From Actinomycetes bacterium (GTDB taxonomy: Bacteria; Actinomycetota; Actinomycetes; Nanopelagicales; Nanopelagicaceae): a stretch of DNA of 49,898 nucleotides. The stretch spans positions 1 through 49,898 of the forward strand of contig JANYDL010000054.1 of NCBI GenBank assembly GCA_025363635.1. The letters are read 5' to 3'. The notes beneath the pieces are model-generated. The model made no database searches, was not told the origin of the DNA, and worked only from the letters and a program-made list of their open reading frames with translations. Positions 7,704 through 15,692 of this stretch are shown piece after piece (positions within the stretch are counted from its first letter, which is position 1; each line of letters starts with the position of its first letter). The position numbers and the translations under genes were made by a program.

Positions 7704-8534
7704 TTAGTCGAGAAAGAAATCTGTAAGGAAATCGGTTGTACCTGGCACTACTGAATACTTATCTAGATCGATAATTCCTTCACTTGCCAGCACCTCATCA
7801 TCAACAAAGAAATTACCCGTGCATTCTTTTGAATTCCGATTCAGAATTACATAGGCAGCATCTGACAAAATTTCCGGAGTACGACAAGTTGCGAGGTCAA
7901 CTCCTGGAATCATGGCAAGGGCTGCCGTATCAATTGCAGTTCGCGGCCACAAAGCGTTCACTGCAATGGCATCTCGACGAAATTCTTCCGACATTCCAAG
8001 GACGCACATGCTCATTCCATACTTGGCCATGGTGTAGGCAAGGTTATTTTTAAACCATTTAGGTTTCAAAGAAAGAGGCGGCGAAAGATTTAGAATATGG
8101 GGGTTTCTGCCGGCGAGACCTGAAGCTCGCAGATGGGGAATTGCCGCCTGAGAGGTAAGAAATGTGCCTCGCACGTTGACGTCGAACATAAGATCGAATC
8201 TTTTCGCAGGTGTCTCTTCTGTGCGGGTTAAGTTTATGGCGCTTGCATTATTGATCAGAATATCTATCCCGCCAAATTCGGCAGCGGCTTGATCCATTGC
8301 CGCTACAATTTGCACTTCATCCCTTAAGTCGCACTTAATGGGCAATGCAACTCCCCCAGCGTTTCGAATCTCATCTGCCGCGGTGAAAATTGTGCCTGGT
8401 AATTTTGGATTTACATGCGTTGTCTTCGCCGCAATCGCTACTGATGCGCCGTCGCGAGCCGCCCGAAGTGCTATCGCTAGCCCAATTCCGCGCGAGCCTC
8501 CTGTGATGAAGATTTTCTTGCCTTGAAGGCTCAT
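7704..8534 (-). CDS. SDR family oxidoreductase (HSDL2-like)
   Basis: A 276-residue short-chain dehydrogenase. It has the nucleotide-binding TGGSRGIGLAIA near residue 12, NNASAI, and the catalytic YTMAK after NLSPPLSLKPKWF. The phrases NLSPPL, AYTMAKYGMS and VNALWPRTAIDTAA are characteristic of the HSDL2-like branch, often linked to fatty-acid or sterol-like substrates. Its ATG overlaps the stop of the enoyl-CoA hydratase gene (ATGA), so the pair is probably one leaderless transcript starting at 9277. The substrate is unknown; acyl-CoA or lipid metabolism fits the partner. Confidence 0.88.
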   Translation of the reverse strand: MSLQGKKIFITGGSRGIGLAIALRAARDGASVAIAAKTTHVNPKLPGTIFTAADEIRNAGGVALPIKCDLRDEVQIVAAMDQAAAEFGGIDILINNASAINLTRTEETPAKRFDLMFDVNVRGTFLTSQAAIPHLRASGLAGRNPHILNLSPPLSLKPKWFKNNLAYTMAKYGMSMCVLGMSEEFRRDAIAVNALWPRTAIDTAALAMIPGVDLATCRTPEILSDAAYVILNRNSKECTGNFFVDDEVLASEGIIDLDKYSVVPGTTDFLTDFFLD

Positions 8535-9277
8535 TTCTTTCCTCTTCTCATCGCGAATTTCATGAGGGCATCCCGTGCCTCGTCTGAATGTAGTGCCATT
8601 TGGAAAAGGGCGCCCTCTGCCTTGATCACCTCGGTCACGGCATGATGGGCGCCACTTTTAAGGAGCGCTTTTGTATTTGTCACTGCCGTAGGAGGCTGGG
8701 ACGCAATCATTTCAGCAATTGCCAATCCCTGTTCTCGCGCATCTTCGGCGATAGTTCCCACTAGCCCCATCTCTTGTGCCTCCACGACAGTGAAACTTTT
8801 TCCAGTCAAGAGGATTTCGGCAGCTCGCTGATAGCCAACAAGTTGTGGAAAGAGATAGCTAGAGCCGGCCTCCGGGACCAATCCAAGTGTTACAAATGGC
8901 AAAGAGAAGACTGAAGAAGGCGTTGCTAGAACCACATCGCAATGCAAAAGCATGGTGGTCCCTATTCCAACTACTGACCCTTGGACCACGACGATTAAGG
9001 GCTTGGGAAAGTTATGCAATTCAAGAATGAATTGAAAACCATCTGCCTCCATGTTAGTAGGTGGATTTTCCAAAAAATCGTAGATGTCATTGCCTGCAGT
9101 GAAATGAGGACCTTCGGCCAGAATAAGGATCGCTCGAATCTCCGAATCCTGCGCGGCAGATCGCAACTGAGAGACCAGTTCTGCGTACATAGCGGTATTT
9201 ATCGCATTCATTTTCGCAGGGCGATTGAGGGTGAGAGTTAAAACACCCTTACTTCTCTCTGAAAGAATCTCATTCAT
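8531..9277 (-). CDS. Enoyl-CoA hydratase/isomerase family protein
   Basis: A 248-residue crotonase-fold protein. The oxyanion-hole segments are HFTAGNDIYDFLE (about residue 53) and QGSVVGIGTTMLLHCD (about residue 98). The usual catalytic glutamates are not both obvious: LGLVPEAGSSYLFPQ keeps one in the GLVPEAG motif, while the first glutamate position looks replaced. It may therefore be an isomerase or another crotonase activity rather than a hydratase. It is followed with a 4-base overlap by the SDR gene. The start has a leaderless-type promoter. Confidence 0.87.
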   Translation of the reverse strand: MNEILSERSKGVLTLTLNRPAKMNAINTAMYAELVSQLRSAAQDSEIRAILILAEGPHFTAGNDIYDFLENPPTNMEADGFQFILELHNFPKPLIVVVQGSVVGIGTTMLLHCDVVLATPSSVFSLPFVTLGLVPEAGSSYLFPQLVGYQRAAEILLTGKSFTVVEAQEMGLVGTIAEDAREQGLAIAEMIASQPPTAVTNTKALLKSGAHHAVTEVIKAEGALFQMALHSDEARDALMKFAMRRGKK

Positions 9278-9283
9278 CTATCA

Positions 9284-9289
9284 ATCTTA
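9284..9289 (-). promoter_or_regulatory. Leaderless -10 element for the enoyl-CoA hydratase gene
   Basis: Read on the minus strand, TAAGAT stands 6 bases before the ATG at 9277 and no Shine-Dalgarno sequence lies between. This is the spacing expected if transcription begins at the start codon. Confidence 0.5.
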
Positions 9290-9391
9290 TGGGTGCTCGC
9301 ACTATTATGAGACTAATACCAAGGCGTCCAAGCCCGACGCGTAACCGAAGATAGATGCACGAGCTCTAGAAAGGCCAGGTGCGAAGTAGCC

Positions 9392-9712
9392 ATGACAGCC
9401 GACATCACCATTACCTCTCGAGATTTAACGCCCTTCGAATGCCTTGTCATGGATCTGCTCTGCGAAGGTAAATCCAATGCCGCTATCGCGGCGGAGACTG
9501 CCCACACGGAAAAGGTCGTTGAAAACACTGTGAGCCGGACCGCGAAGGCTTTCGGAATTCGGGCAGATGGAGAGACAAATCTTCGGGTTCTCCTAGCACT
9601 TGCCTACCGAACCCACTACGGAGACAAGGCTTTTGATCGCCTCGGAGTAGCGTGCCAACATTTTGAAATTGACGAAAATGGGCGAAATATCTGCACACGC
9701 CATCTGGATTAG
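9392..9712 (+). CDS. Small LuxR-type HTH protein
   Basis: A 106-residue protein made almost wholly of a GerE/LuxR-like helix-turn-helix (LTPFECLVMDLLCEGKSNAA, then ETAHTEKVVENTVSRTAKAF), with no receiver or sensor domain. The C-terminal 40 residues are not familiar and include two cysteines and a histidine (CQHFEI...CTRHLD) that might bind a metal. It is a probable DNA-binding regulator, but the HTH is less canonical than in NarL proteins. It stands alone between the divergent hydratase gene and the membrane-protein gene, with no operon partner. Confidence 0.72.
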   Translation: MTADITITSRDLTPFECLVMDLLCEGKSNAAIAAETAHTEKVVENTVSRTAKAFGIRADGETNLRVLLALAYRTHYGDKAFDRLGVACQHFEIDENGRNICTRHLD

Positions 9713-9763
9713 CACGTTGAATTGCTGGGCTCATCTCGGCAAGATGCGCCTATGCTCAAACTC

Positions 9764-9805
9764 TTTATCTTTTAGTGCGTGAGCAACATTACTTCTTAAG
9801 ATAAA
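9764..9805. repeat. Inverted repeat in the 9713-9912 gap
   Basis: TTTATCTT (9764-9771) and AAGATAAA (9798-9805) are perfect 8-base inverted arms 26 bases apart. They lie beyond the HTH gene and upstream of the membrane-protein gene. This could be a weak transcription-end structure or a binding site; no T-run follows. Confidence 0.35.
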
Positions 9806-9841
9806 TCACAATTTAGCAGGTGCTACCACTCTATATTCTCC

Positions 9842-9869
9842 TTATCGACGCATCTTTGCGCCGAGATAA
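9842..9869 (+). other. Hairpin upstream of the 9913 gene
   Basis: Nested inverted repeats, TTATC...GATAA outside and CGCA-TCTT-TGCG inside, form a hairpin 44 bases before the ATG at 9913. If promoted from further upstream it would be part of the leader. Function unknown. Confidence 0.35.
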
Positions 9870-9912
9870 TTTGCTATTCCACATATCGGGATATTAATAG
9901 GAGAGAGAAAAA

Positions 9913-10461
9913 ATGAAACGTCGCACTTTTGATTCAATGGTTACCTTGGTTGGACTGGGAGTTACGATCGCACTTCTTGCTGCATCGGCACTTCTCAACT
10001 GGGGCTACTCATTTGCTAATAACACAGTAAGCAGCCAACTTAAGGCGCAGCAAATCACGCTACCTGCCGCAACTGGAAATTCAGCAGAACCTGCTGACGT
10101 GACAGCATTTTTTAAAGCTAACGGAAATAAGCTCATGACAACAGGCAAACAAGCACAAATGTATGCAGACCACTTCCTGGGATTCCATCTCTCAAAAATG
10201 GGAACTTACGCTCAAGCATCTACGGCAGCTCGAGCTGCTGCTGGCACCGATAAAGCTGCCGCCGCAAATGCAACGCTTGAAACTGTATTCAAGGGCACAA
10301 CTCTACGAGGAACTCTCTTGACCGCTTATGCGTTTTGGGAGTTAGGACAGATTGCCAGAATCGCATCGGGTGTAGTGCTCGCAGGAGGAATTCTCTTGTT
10401 CTTCTTTGTGCTAGCAGGATGGCGCAATCTTCGTCGCACTCCAGAAGACGCGACGATCTAG
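9913..10461 (+). CDS. Membrane protein of unknown function
   Basis: A 182-residue protein with one membrane helix near residues 10-30 and another near 145-170 (RIASGVVLAGGILLFFFVLA), separated by an Ala/Thr-rich extracytoplasmic region of about 110 residues. The second helix is followed by RNLRR, a typical inside anchor. I know no function for it; similar two-helix actinobacterial proteins are sometimes mislabelled as LigA. The ATG is well placed behind AGGAGAGAG. It is a single-gene unit, preceded by two inverted repeats and closed by a strong terminator. Confidence 0.75.
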   Translation: MKRRTFDSMVTLVGLGVTIALLAASALLNWGYSFANNTVSSQLKAQQITLPAATGNSAEPADVTAFFKANGNKLMTTGKQAQMYADHFLGFHLSKMGTYAQASTAARAAAGTDKAAAANATLETVFKGTTLRGTLLTAYAFWELGQIARIASGVVLAGGILLFFFVLAGWRNLRRTPEDATI

Positions 10462-10490
10462 CCCTCTACTCTCCGTGAGGGTGAAGAGAA

Positions 10491-10523
10491 ACGCCCCCCC
10501 GATTTATCGGGGGGGCGTTTTTT
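10491..10523 (+). terminator. Strong rho-independent terminator, probably bidirectional
   Basis: A perfect 13-bp stem, ACGCCCCCCCGAT paired with ATCGGGGGGGCGT, with a minimal loop is followed by a T-run to 10523. It lies between two convergent genes: it ends the membrane-protein transcript and, with a poorer T-run, may also stop ino1 transcripts on the other strand. Confidence 0.93.
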
Positions 10524-10553
10524 AATGCGTAGATATTTTCAAGCAGATAGTTC

Positions 10554-11666
10554 TTATCTCTCAATTGTTCCAGCAATAAATTGCTCAACACGATCATGCG
10601 CCTGTTCATCGGAATATTGGACTGGAGGCGTCTTCATAAAATAACTTGCAGGTGAAAGAAGCGGTCCACCAATGCCACGATCAAGTGCAATTTTGGCGCA
10701 ACGTAGCGCGTCAATGATGACCCCCGCAGAGTTCGGCGAATCCCAAACCTCTAACTTGTACTCCAAGTTTAGAGGGACATCGCCGAAGGCTCGACCTTCG
10801 AGTCGGACATAGGCCCACTTACGGTCATCAAGCCAAGGAATGTAATCTGAAGGTCCGATGTGTACATTGCGGGCACCAAGATCGTGATCGAGTTGTGATG
10901 TGACTGAATTAGTTTTAGAAATCTTTTTTGATTCAAGTCGATCTCGTTCCAACATGTTCTTAAAGTCCATATTGCCGCCGACATTAAGTTGGTAGGTGCG
11001 ATCTAAGTGCACGCCGCGATCCTGGAAAAGCTTCGCCATGATGCGGTGAGTAATCGTTGCTCCAACTTGGCTCTTTATGTCATCACCGACGATCGGGATT
11101 CCAGCTTTGGTGAATTTGTCGGCCCACACCGGATCCGATGCGATAAAGACGGGAAGCGCGTTAACAAATGCACAACCAGCATCAATCGCACATTGTGCAT
11201 AAAACTTTGCCGCTTCCTCAGATCCCACAGGCAGATAGCAGATGAGTACATCCACTTCGGCGTCCTTCAGTGCTTTCACCACGTCAACTGCCGGCTCGGA
11301 AGATTCAGTAATTGTTTCGCGGTAGTAACGCCCTAACCCATCTAGAGTCGTTCCTCGCTGAACCGCAACGCCAGATGTCGGGACATCGGCGAATTTAATG
11401 GTGTTGTTCTCACTTGCCCAAATGGCATCGGCTAAGTCAAGACCAACTTTCTTCTGATCGACATCAAAAGCAGCGACAAATTTTACGTTTCGGATATGAT
11501 AGCCACCAACCACTGCATGCATGAGGCCAGGGATTTCTTGGTCGGTTGCTGCATCTTTGTAGTAGACGACGCCTTGCACGAGCGAGTTGGCGCAGTTACC
11601 TACACCCACAATCGCCACGCGAATATCGCCCTCGTTAGAATTGATTCTGGTGATTGAAGCAGTCAC
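10554..11666 (-). CDS. ino1: Inositol-3-phosphate synthase
   Basis: A 370-residue protein of the actinobacterial/archaeal-length myo-inositol-1-phosphate synthase group. It converts glucose 6-phosphate to inositol 3-phosphate through an NAD-bound intermediate, feeding phosphatidylinositol, PIM lipids and mycothiol. Visible features are the Rossmann [16 protein letters not shown], the [14 protein letters not shown] segment, and the conserved [14 protein letters not shown] and [12 protein letters not shown] motifs. The GTG start sits one base after the PadR gene's stop, with its ribosome site AAAGGAAA inside that gene. A PimB-like mannosyltransferase elsewhere in the window fits the use of the inositol. 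Confidence 0.95.
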   Translation of the reverse strand: MTASITRINSNEGDIRVAIVGVGNCANSLVQGVVYYKDAATDQEIPGLMHAVVGGYHIRNVKFVAAFDVDQKKVGLDLADAIWASENNTIKFADVPTSGVAVQRGTTLDGLGRYYRETITESSEPAVDVVKALKDAEVDVLICYLPVGSEEAAKFYAQCAIDAGCAFVNALPVFIASDPVWADKFTKAGIPIVGDDIKSQVGATITHRIMAKLFQDRGVHLDRTYQLNVGGNMDFKNMLERDRLESKKISKTNSVTSQLDHDLGARNVHIGPSDYIPWLDDRKWAYVRLEGRAFGDVPLNLEYKLEVWDSPNSAGVIIDALRCAKIALDRGIGGPLLSPASYFMKTPPVQYSDEQAHDRVEQFIAGTIER

Positions 11667-11667
11667 G

Positions 11668-12204
11668 CTATTTCCTTTCGGTATTAATCATGTCTTCCAA
11701 CCAAGTGATTTCTCGCTCGTAGGAATCTAAAGAATGACGTCGCCATTCCTCGAGATATTTATCAATGCCAACCGGTGACCTCTCAAGTTCGGCCCGGAGA
11801 ATTTCCGCCCGTTCTCTTAATCGACGGTGGCGGCCTTCTAATATCCGCAATCGATTGCTAGGAGTGGTTGGACTAAAGAAGGCAAAACGAACTTCAAACC
11901 CCTCGTCCTCCCACGTATCTGGCCCCACTCTCTCCGTGAGGTCCCTAAAACGTTGCCTTCCCTTTTCTGTAAGGCGATAAACGATGCGAGAACGACGAGA
12001 CATACCTGCATCGGCGAGAAAGGACTCTTCAATCAAACCCGACTCCAGCATTCGTCGAAGTTGGGGGTATAAAACGGAGAAAGAGAGAGCGCGAAAAGGT
12101 CCAAAAATGGTGGTCAAGCGCTTTCGAAGCTCATAACCATGTAAATCACTTTGTTCAAGAAAGCCCAAGAGCGCGAATTCTAAGGATTCACCACGCGATC
12201 TCAT
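11668..12204 (-). CDS. PadR family transcriptional regulator
   Basis: A 178-residue PadR protein: an N-terminal winged helix ([20 protein letters not shown], then [17 protein letters not shown]) and a C-terminal helical dimerisation region (about 100-178). It is co-transcribed with ino1, a pairing also found in mycobacteria (Rv0047c-Rv0046c, from memory), so it probably controls inositol synthesis and itself. A near-perfect palindrome 47 bases upstream of its start is a good operator candidate. The inducer is unknown. Its ATG has a GGAAGG site, and a hairpin lies in its leader. Confidence 0.92.
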   Translation of the reverse strand: MRSRGESLEFALLGFLEQSDLHGYELRKRLTTIFGPFRALSFSVLYPQLRRMLESGLIEESFLADAGMSRRSRIVYRLTEKGRQRFRDLTERVGPDTWEDEGFEVRFAFFSPTTPSNRLRILEGRHRRLRERAEILRAELERSPVGIDKYLEEWRRHSLDSYEREITWLEDMINTERK

Positions 12205-12220
12205 CGCTTCAGCCTTCCCT

Positions 12221-12239
12221 CGGAGGATTGGCTCCTCCG
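12221..12239 (-). other. Hairpin in the PadR leader
   Basis: CGGAGGA-TTGGC-TCCTCCG is a perfect 7-bp inverted repeat about 17 bases before the PadR start. In the minus-strand mRNA it would form a stable hairpin just upstream of the ribosome-binding site and might tune translation. Confidence 0.4.
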
Positions 12240-12250
12240 TACCTTATATA

Positions 12251-12272
12251 TCTAATCGATATATCGAATAGA
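12251..12272. promoter_or_regulatory. Candidate PadR operator
   Basis: A 22-base imperfect palindrome centred on GATATATC (ATCGATATATCGA core, flanking TCTA and TAGA, two mismatched positions) lies between the divergent PadR-ino1 and NCS2 permease genes. It overlaps AT-rich -10-like sequences on both strands. Autoregulation by PadR is the simplest reading; control of the permease from the same site is possible. Confidence 0.5.
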
Positions 12273-12313
12273 TAGCCAATCAGAGGTGGCCATTAAATGC
12301 AAATTGGACCTCG

Positions 12314-12422
12314 GCGTGGCGTGCGCAACGCTCACCTTTGTGAGGGAGCAAGATCTACGATCTCCACAATCCCCTGCTTCAGGCTCGGTAGGCACCACTA
12401 ACGAGACCTGAATTACCTGAAG
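12314..12422 (+). ncRNA. Structured leader upstream of the NCS2 permease
   Basis: The region contains consecutive hairpins: GCGT/ACGC (12319-12331), CTCAC-CTTT-GTGAG (12331-12344), AGATC-TAC-GATCT (12351-12363), and a long arm CTTCAGGCTCG (12377-12387). The last can pair either with CGAG-A-CCTGAA (12402-12412) or with CCTGAAG (12416-12422), two mutually exclusive partners. That is the layout of a regulatory leader, but I do not recognise a known riboswitch class. The permease start follows 33 bases after the last arm. Confidence 0.4.
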
Positions 12423-12454
12423 AATCCAACAAATCACGCATGGGAAGGAAAATC

Positions 12455-13717
12455 ATGAGTTTGCTTTCATGGAAATTGCACGGAAATGGAAAGACGATCT
12501 TGGTCGGCGAAGTCGTATCAACCGACGAACGTTTGAGTTGGCCGCGGACCATCGGTGTCGGGCTGCAACATATAGCGGCCATGTTTGGAGCAACTTTTCT
12601 CGTTCCGATTATCACCGGGTTACCACCGACGACCACACTCTTCTTCTCCGGAATTGGCACCCTCCTATTTCTTACCATCACTAAAAATCGGGTTCCTAGT
12701 TATCTGGGATCATCCTTTGCATTCTTAGCTCCGATTGCTGCCGCAGTTTCCAAAGGTGGCATGTCAGATGCCCTCGGTGGAGTTGTAGTCACCGGTCTTA
12801 TTCTCGCACTTATAGGGCTAGCAGTGCGGGCGGCTGGAATCACGTGGATTAACTGGATGTTGCCTCCTATTGTCACGGGAACCATCGTGATGGTTATCGG
12901 TTTGAATCTAGCCGGAGCAGCAAAGGGGAATTTCGCTAAGGGCCCTGGAATCGGCATCCTCACTTTGGGTTCCATTGCCCTTGTATCTGTCATATCTCGA
13001 GGGTTCTTAAGTCGAATCAGTATTTTCATCGGACTTGTCATCGGTTACGTTGTTGCCTTCTTCATCGGTGACGTCGATACGAAAGGCATCAAAGCAGCAA
13101 AATGGATTGCGGCTCCACACTTTAGTTCGCCCACTTTTAAACTTAGCGCAATTGTTTTGTTCCTACCCGTTGTTCTCGTGCTCATTGCTGAAAATGTCGG
13201 CCATGTAAAAGCCGTCTCGGCGATGACTGGGAAAAACTTGGATGACCAAATGGGAATGGCTCTCTTCGCCGACGGTGTTTCTACAACTCTTGCGGGTATT
13301 GGAGGCGGTTCGGGTACAACAACGTATGCAGAAAATATAGGAGTAATGGCGGCTACGAAGGTTTACTCAACGGCTGCATACTGGATTGCGGGAATGGGGG
13401 CAATTGTTCTCTCCCTCTCACCAAAATTCGGTGCAGTTCTCAGCGCGACTCCAGTGGGCGCCTTGGGCGGCGTGGGAGTTGCGCTCTTCGGAATGATCGG
13501 TGTTCTTGGAGCGAGAATCTGGATTGAAGGTAAAGTAGATTTTGCTAACTCAACGAATTTGTTAATCGCCGCATCTGCACTCATCATTGGAATATCCGAT
13601 ATGTCGTGGAGCCGTGGCAACTACACATTTAACGGAATCATCAATGCGACTCTAGTTGCCATCATCGGTTATCGAGTATTGACGGCGATAGCAAAGGCCC
13701 GCAAGAGCGCACGTTAA
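12455..13717 (+). CDS. NCS2 family nucleobase permease (uracil/xanthine type)
   Basis: A 420-residue polytopic transporter of the NCS2 family, importing uracil or purines with protons. Family marks are LQHIAAMFGATFLVPIITG near the N-terminus and the GGGSGTTTYAENIGVMAATK loop that carries substrate-binding residues; the ALFADGVSTTLAGIGGG stretch is also typical. The UraA-like motif spelling slightly favours uracil over xanthine. I chose the ATG at 12455 because GGAAGGA lies just upstream; an in-frame ATG at 12440 is less likely. It is divergent from PadR-ino1 and preceded by a structured leader. Confidence 0.92.
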   Translation: MSLLSWKLHGNGKTILVGEVVSTDERLSWPRTIGVGLQHIAAMFGATFLVPIITGLPPTTTLFFSGIGTLLFLTITKNRVPSYLGSSFAFLAPIAAAVSKGGMSDALGGVVVTGLILALIGLAVRAAGITWINWMLPPIVTGTIVMVIGLNLAGAAKGNFAKGPGIGILTLGSIALVSVISRGFLSRISIFIGLVIGYVVAFFIGDVDTKGIKAAKWIAAPHFSSPTFKLSAIVLFLPVVLVLIAENVGHVKAVSAMTGKNLDDQMGMALFADGVSTTLAGIGGGSGTTTYAENIGVMAATKVYSTAAYWIAGMGAIVLSLSPKFGAVLSATPVGALGGVGVALFGMIGVLGARIWIEGKVDFANSTNLLIAASALIIGISDMSWSRGNYTFNGIINATLVAIIGYRVLTAIAKARKSAR

Positions 13718-13731
13718 GCAAAACTTGACAT

Positions 13732-13737
13732 AGAATT
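13732..13737 (+). promoter_or_regulatory. Leaderless -10 element for the LysE gene
   Basis: TAGAAT lies 5 bases before the ATG at 13743, inside the 25-base gap after the permease gene, with no Shine-Dalgarno sequence. The LysE gene may thus have its own promoter. Confidence 0.45.
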
Positions 13738-13742
13738 CCCAG

Positions 13743-14393
13743 ATGCCCATTCCTTCGCGCATCTGGGAATTCGTTGCAACCTCTATTGTGATTATTTTGG
13801 CGCCGGGCCCAACCGTTCTTTTCATTATTGCTCGAGCAGTGGCTTGGGGACGAAAGACTGCGGTCTTAACGGCGGTTGGCGGCATTCTTGGCTCATTTAT
13901 TCTCTCAGCTCTCATCGCTGTCGGACTTGGCCCACTCCTCCAACGATCAACGCTCGCATACGCGATCATTCAATGGGGTGGAGGGTTGTATTTGATCTAC
14001 TTAGGCGTTGACTCTTTGCGTCATCGCCACTTCCACGCTTCCGAAATGATTGAAACACATGGCCGTGAACCAACCTCTCTGAAATCTATGCAAGAGGGAT
14101 TTTTGGTCGGAGTTCTCAATCCGAAAACGCTGGTCTTTTATGCTGCAATCTTGCCTCAATTCATTGATCGAAAGAAAGGGTCAATCACGGCCCAGCTACT
14201 CCTCCTTGGCGCACTTTTTGCCGCCATGGCGCTGATCTCGGATGTAAGTTGGGGTCTGCTCGCTGGTACGGCGCGCAATTGGTTGGCAGGAGATACGAAA
14301 AGGCTCATTGCCTTGAGAGTCGTGGGAGGCTGCGTCATGGTCATTTTGGGAACACTTGTGATTTTCTCCGCCCTTGCTCGAGGCACATCGTGA
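13743..14393 (+). CDS. LysE/RhtB family exporter
   Basis: A 216-residue membrane protein with the LysE/RhtB layout. The family motif APGPTVLFIIARAVAWGRK lies after the first helix. GGGLYLIYLGVDSLRH closes the third, and GFLVGVLNPKTLVFYAAILP contains the second conserved stretch. Members export amino acids, homoserine lactones or similar small metabolites. The stop overlaps the GTG of the MFS gene (GTGA), so the two transporters are translated together. The substrate is unknown. Confidence 0.92.
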   Translation: MPIPSRIWEFVATSIVIILAPGPTVLFIIARAVAWGRKTAVLTAVGGILGSFILSALIAVGLGPLLQRSTLAYAIIQWGGGLYLIYLGVDSLRHRHFHASEMIETHGREPTSLKSMQEGFLVGVLNPKTLVFYAAILPQFIDRKKGSITAQLLLLGALFAAMALISDVSWGLLAGTARNWLAGDTKRLIALRVVGGCVMVILGTLVIFSALARGTS

Positions 14394-15643
14394 CATTGCC
14401 AGAGATTTCGCGCGATACAGAAAAGTTAGAAGGTAAAGTCGTTCGAACGCTGGCATCCGCCCAAATTCTCAACGGGGTAGGCACCGCAGGCACAGTTGCG
14501 GCGGGCTCTCTTCTTGTTTCATCCATTTCACATTCTGAAACGTTGGCAGGGTTGGCACAAACCACAGCGGTCTTGGGTGCGGCGGCAATGGCCATTCCAC
14601 TTTCTCGATTGACGAACTTTGGCGGAAGGCGTCTCGCTCTCTCAGTTGGATATCTCACTGGCGTGGTCGGCGCAATTATCGCGATTCTCGGTGGAACTAA
14701 TCAGAAACTTTTTTTGATGTTGATCGGAACTTTTCTCGTTGGTGCCGCGTCTGCCGCTGGGTATCAAGCCAGATTTGCCGCCGTCGATCTCGCCTCTGAA
14801 TCTTCTCGATCTCGTAAATTGTCGATCGTGGTGTGGGGATCAACAGTGGGTGCAGTGACAGGGCCGAATCTGATGGAACCTGCGGGCAACGTCGCAGAAA
14901 ACTTGGGCTTACCCAGACTCGTTGGCCCGTATCTTCTAGCTGGAGTTACGCTCACGTTAGCCACGTGTGTCATCGTAATATTTTTGAAACCTGATCCTTA
15001 TCTAGTAGCCCGCGGGATACGTTCACAAGCACAACGCAATCACCCTGACATTCAACCGAAGGAGTCGGTTGGCACTTTGAAAACGATTAGAGCCATCTCT
15101 CGTCAGCCAAGAGCGTTATTTGCTATTTCTGCCATCGGAATCGGGCATCTTGTCATGGTGGCTATTATGGTGATGACACCAGTTCACATGGCTCATGTCG
15201 ATGTAACTCTTTCTATCATCGGTCTAGTCATTAGCGTCCATGTGGCAGGCATGTATTCGCTCTCCCCACTCATTGGGTACGTGAGTGATCGTTTTGGTCG
15301 GGTACGTACAATCCAATTAGGAATATTTATTCTTCTCGCGGCTGCACTCATTGCTGGAAGATCTCCTGGCAATAGCGCACCGAGTCTGGCTCTTGGCCTC
15401 TTTCTTTTAGGGCTTGGGTGGTCATGCACTCTCATCGCGGGCTCCACTCTGCTGTCAGAGGTTGTGGACCAAAGTGCGAGGACAGCAACACAGGGCGCGT
15501 CCGACCTCATCATGAACCTCATGGGAGCTGGCGGTGGAGTGATGGCTGGAATTGTCATCTCTGTTCTGAGTTACGGGTGGTTGTGCGTCTTTGCATCGGT
15601 TCCAGTAGTTCTCTTGGGAATATGGACACTCCGACTTAAGTGA
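14390..15643 (+). CDS. MFS transporter
   Basis: A 417-residue major facilitator protein with about twelve membrane helices. The N-terminal half has SRLTNFGGRRLALSVGYLTG after helix 2, the equivalent of the RxGRR loop, and the second half has GYVSDRFGRVRTIQLG. I start it at the GTG at 14390, which overlaps the LysE stop; a longer open frame from 14249 would lie inside LysE and lacks family-like sequence. Drug or metabolite efflux is likely given the LysE partner; no specific substrate can be named. Confidence 0.9.
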   Translation: MTLPEISRDTEKLEGKVVRTLASAQILNGVGTAGTVAAGSLLVSSISHSETLAGLAQTTAVLGAAAMAIPLSRLTNFGGRRLALSVGYLTGVVGAIIAILGGTNQKLFLMLIGTFLVGAASAAGYQARFAAVDLASESSRSRKLSIVVWGSTVGAVTGPNLMEPAGNVAENLGLPRLVGPYLLAGVTLTLATCVIVIFLKPDPYLVARGIRSQAQRNHPDIQPKESVGTLKTIRAISRQPRALFAISAIGIGHLVMVAIMVMTPVHMAHVDVTLSIIGLVISVHVAGMYSLSPLIGYVSDRFGRVRTIQLGIFILLAAALIAGRSPGNSAPSLALGLFLLGLGWSCTLIAGSTLLSEVVDQSARTATQGASDLIMNLMGAGGGVMAGIVISVLSYGWLCVFASVPVVLLGIWTLRLK

Positions 15644-15692
15644 GAATTCGATTCTGGATAGAAATGTCTGACTCGTTGGGCAGACTTACCCC

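Noticed and set aside
14249-14389. Longer reading frame upstream of the MFS gene
   Set aside because: It lies inside the LysE gene in another frame and has no transporter-like sequence; the GTG at 14390 overlaps the LysE stop in the usual coupled manner.
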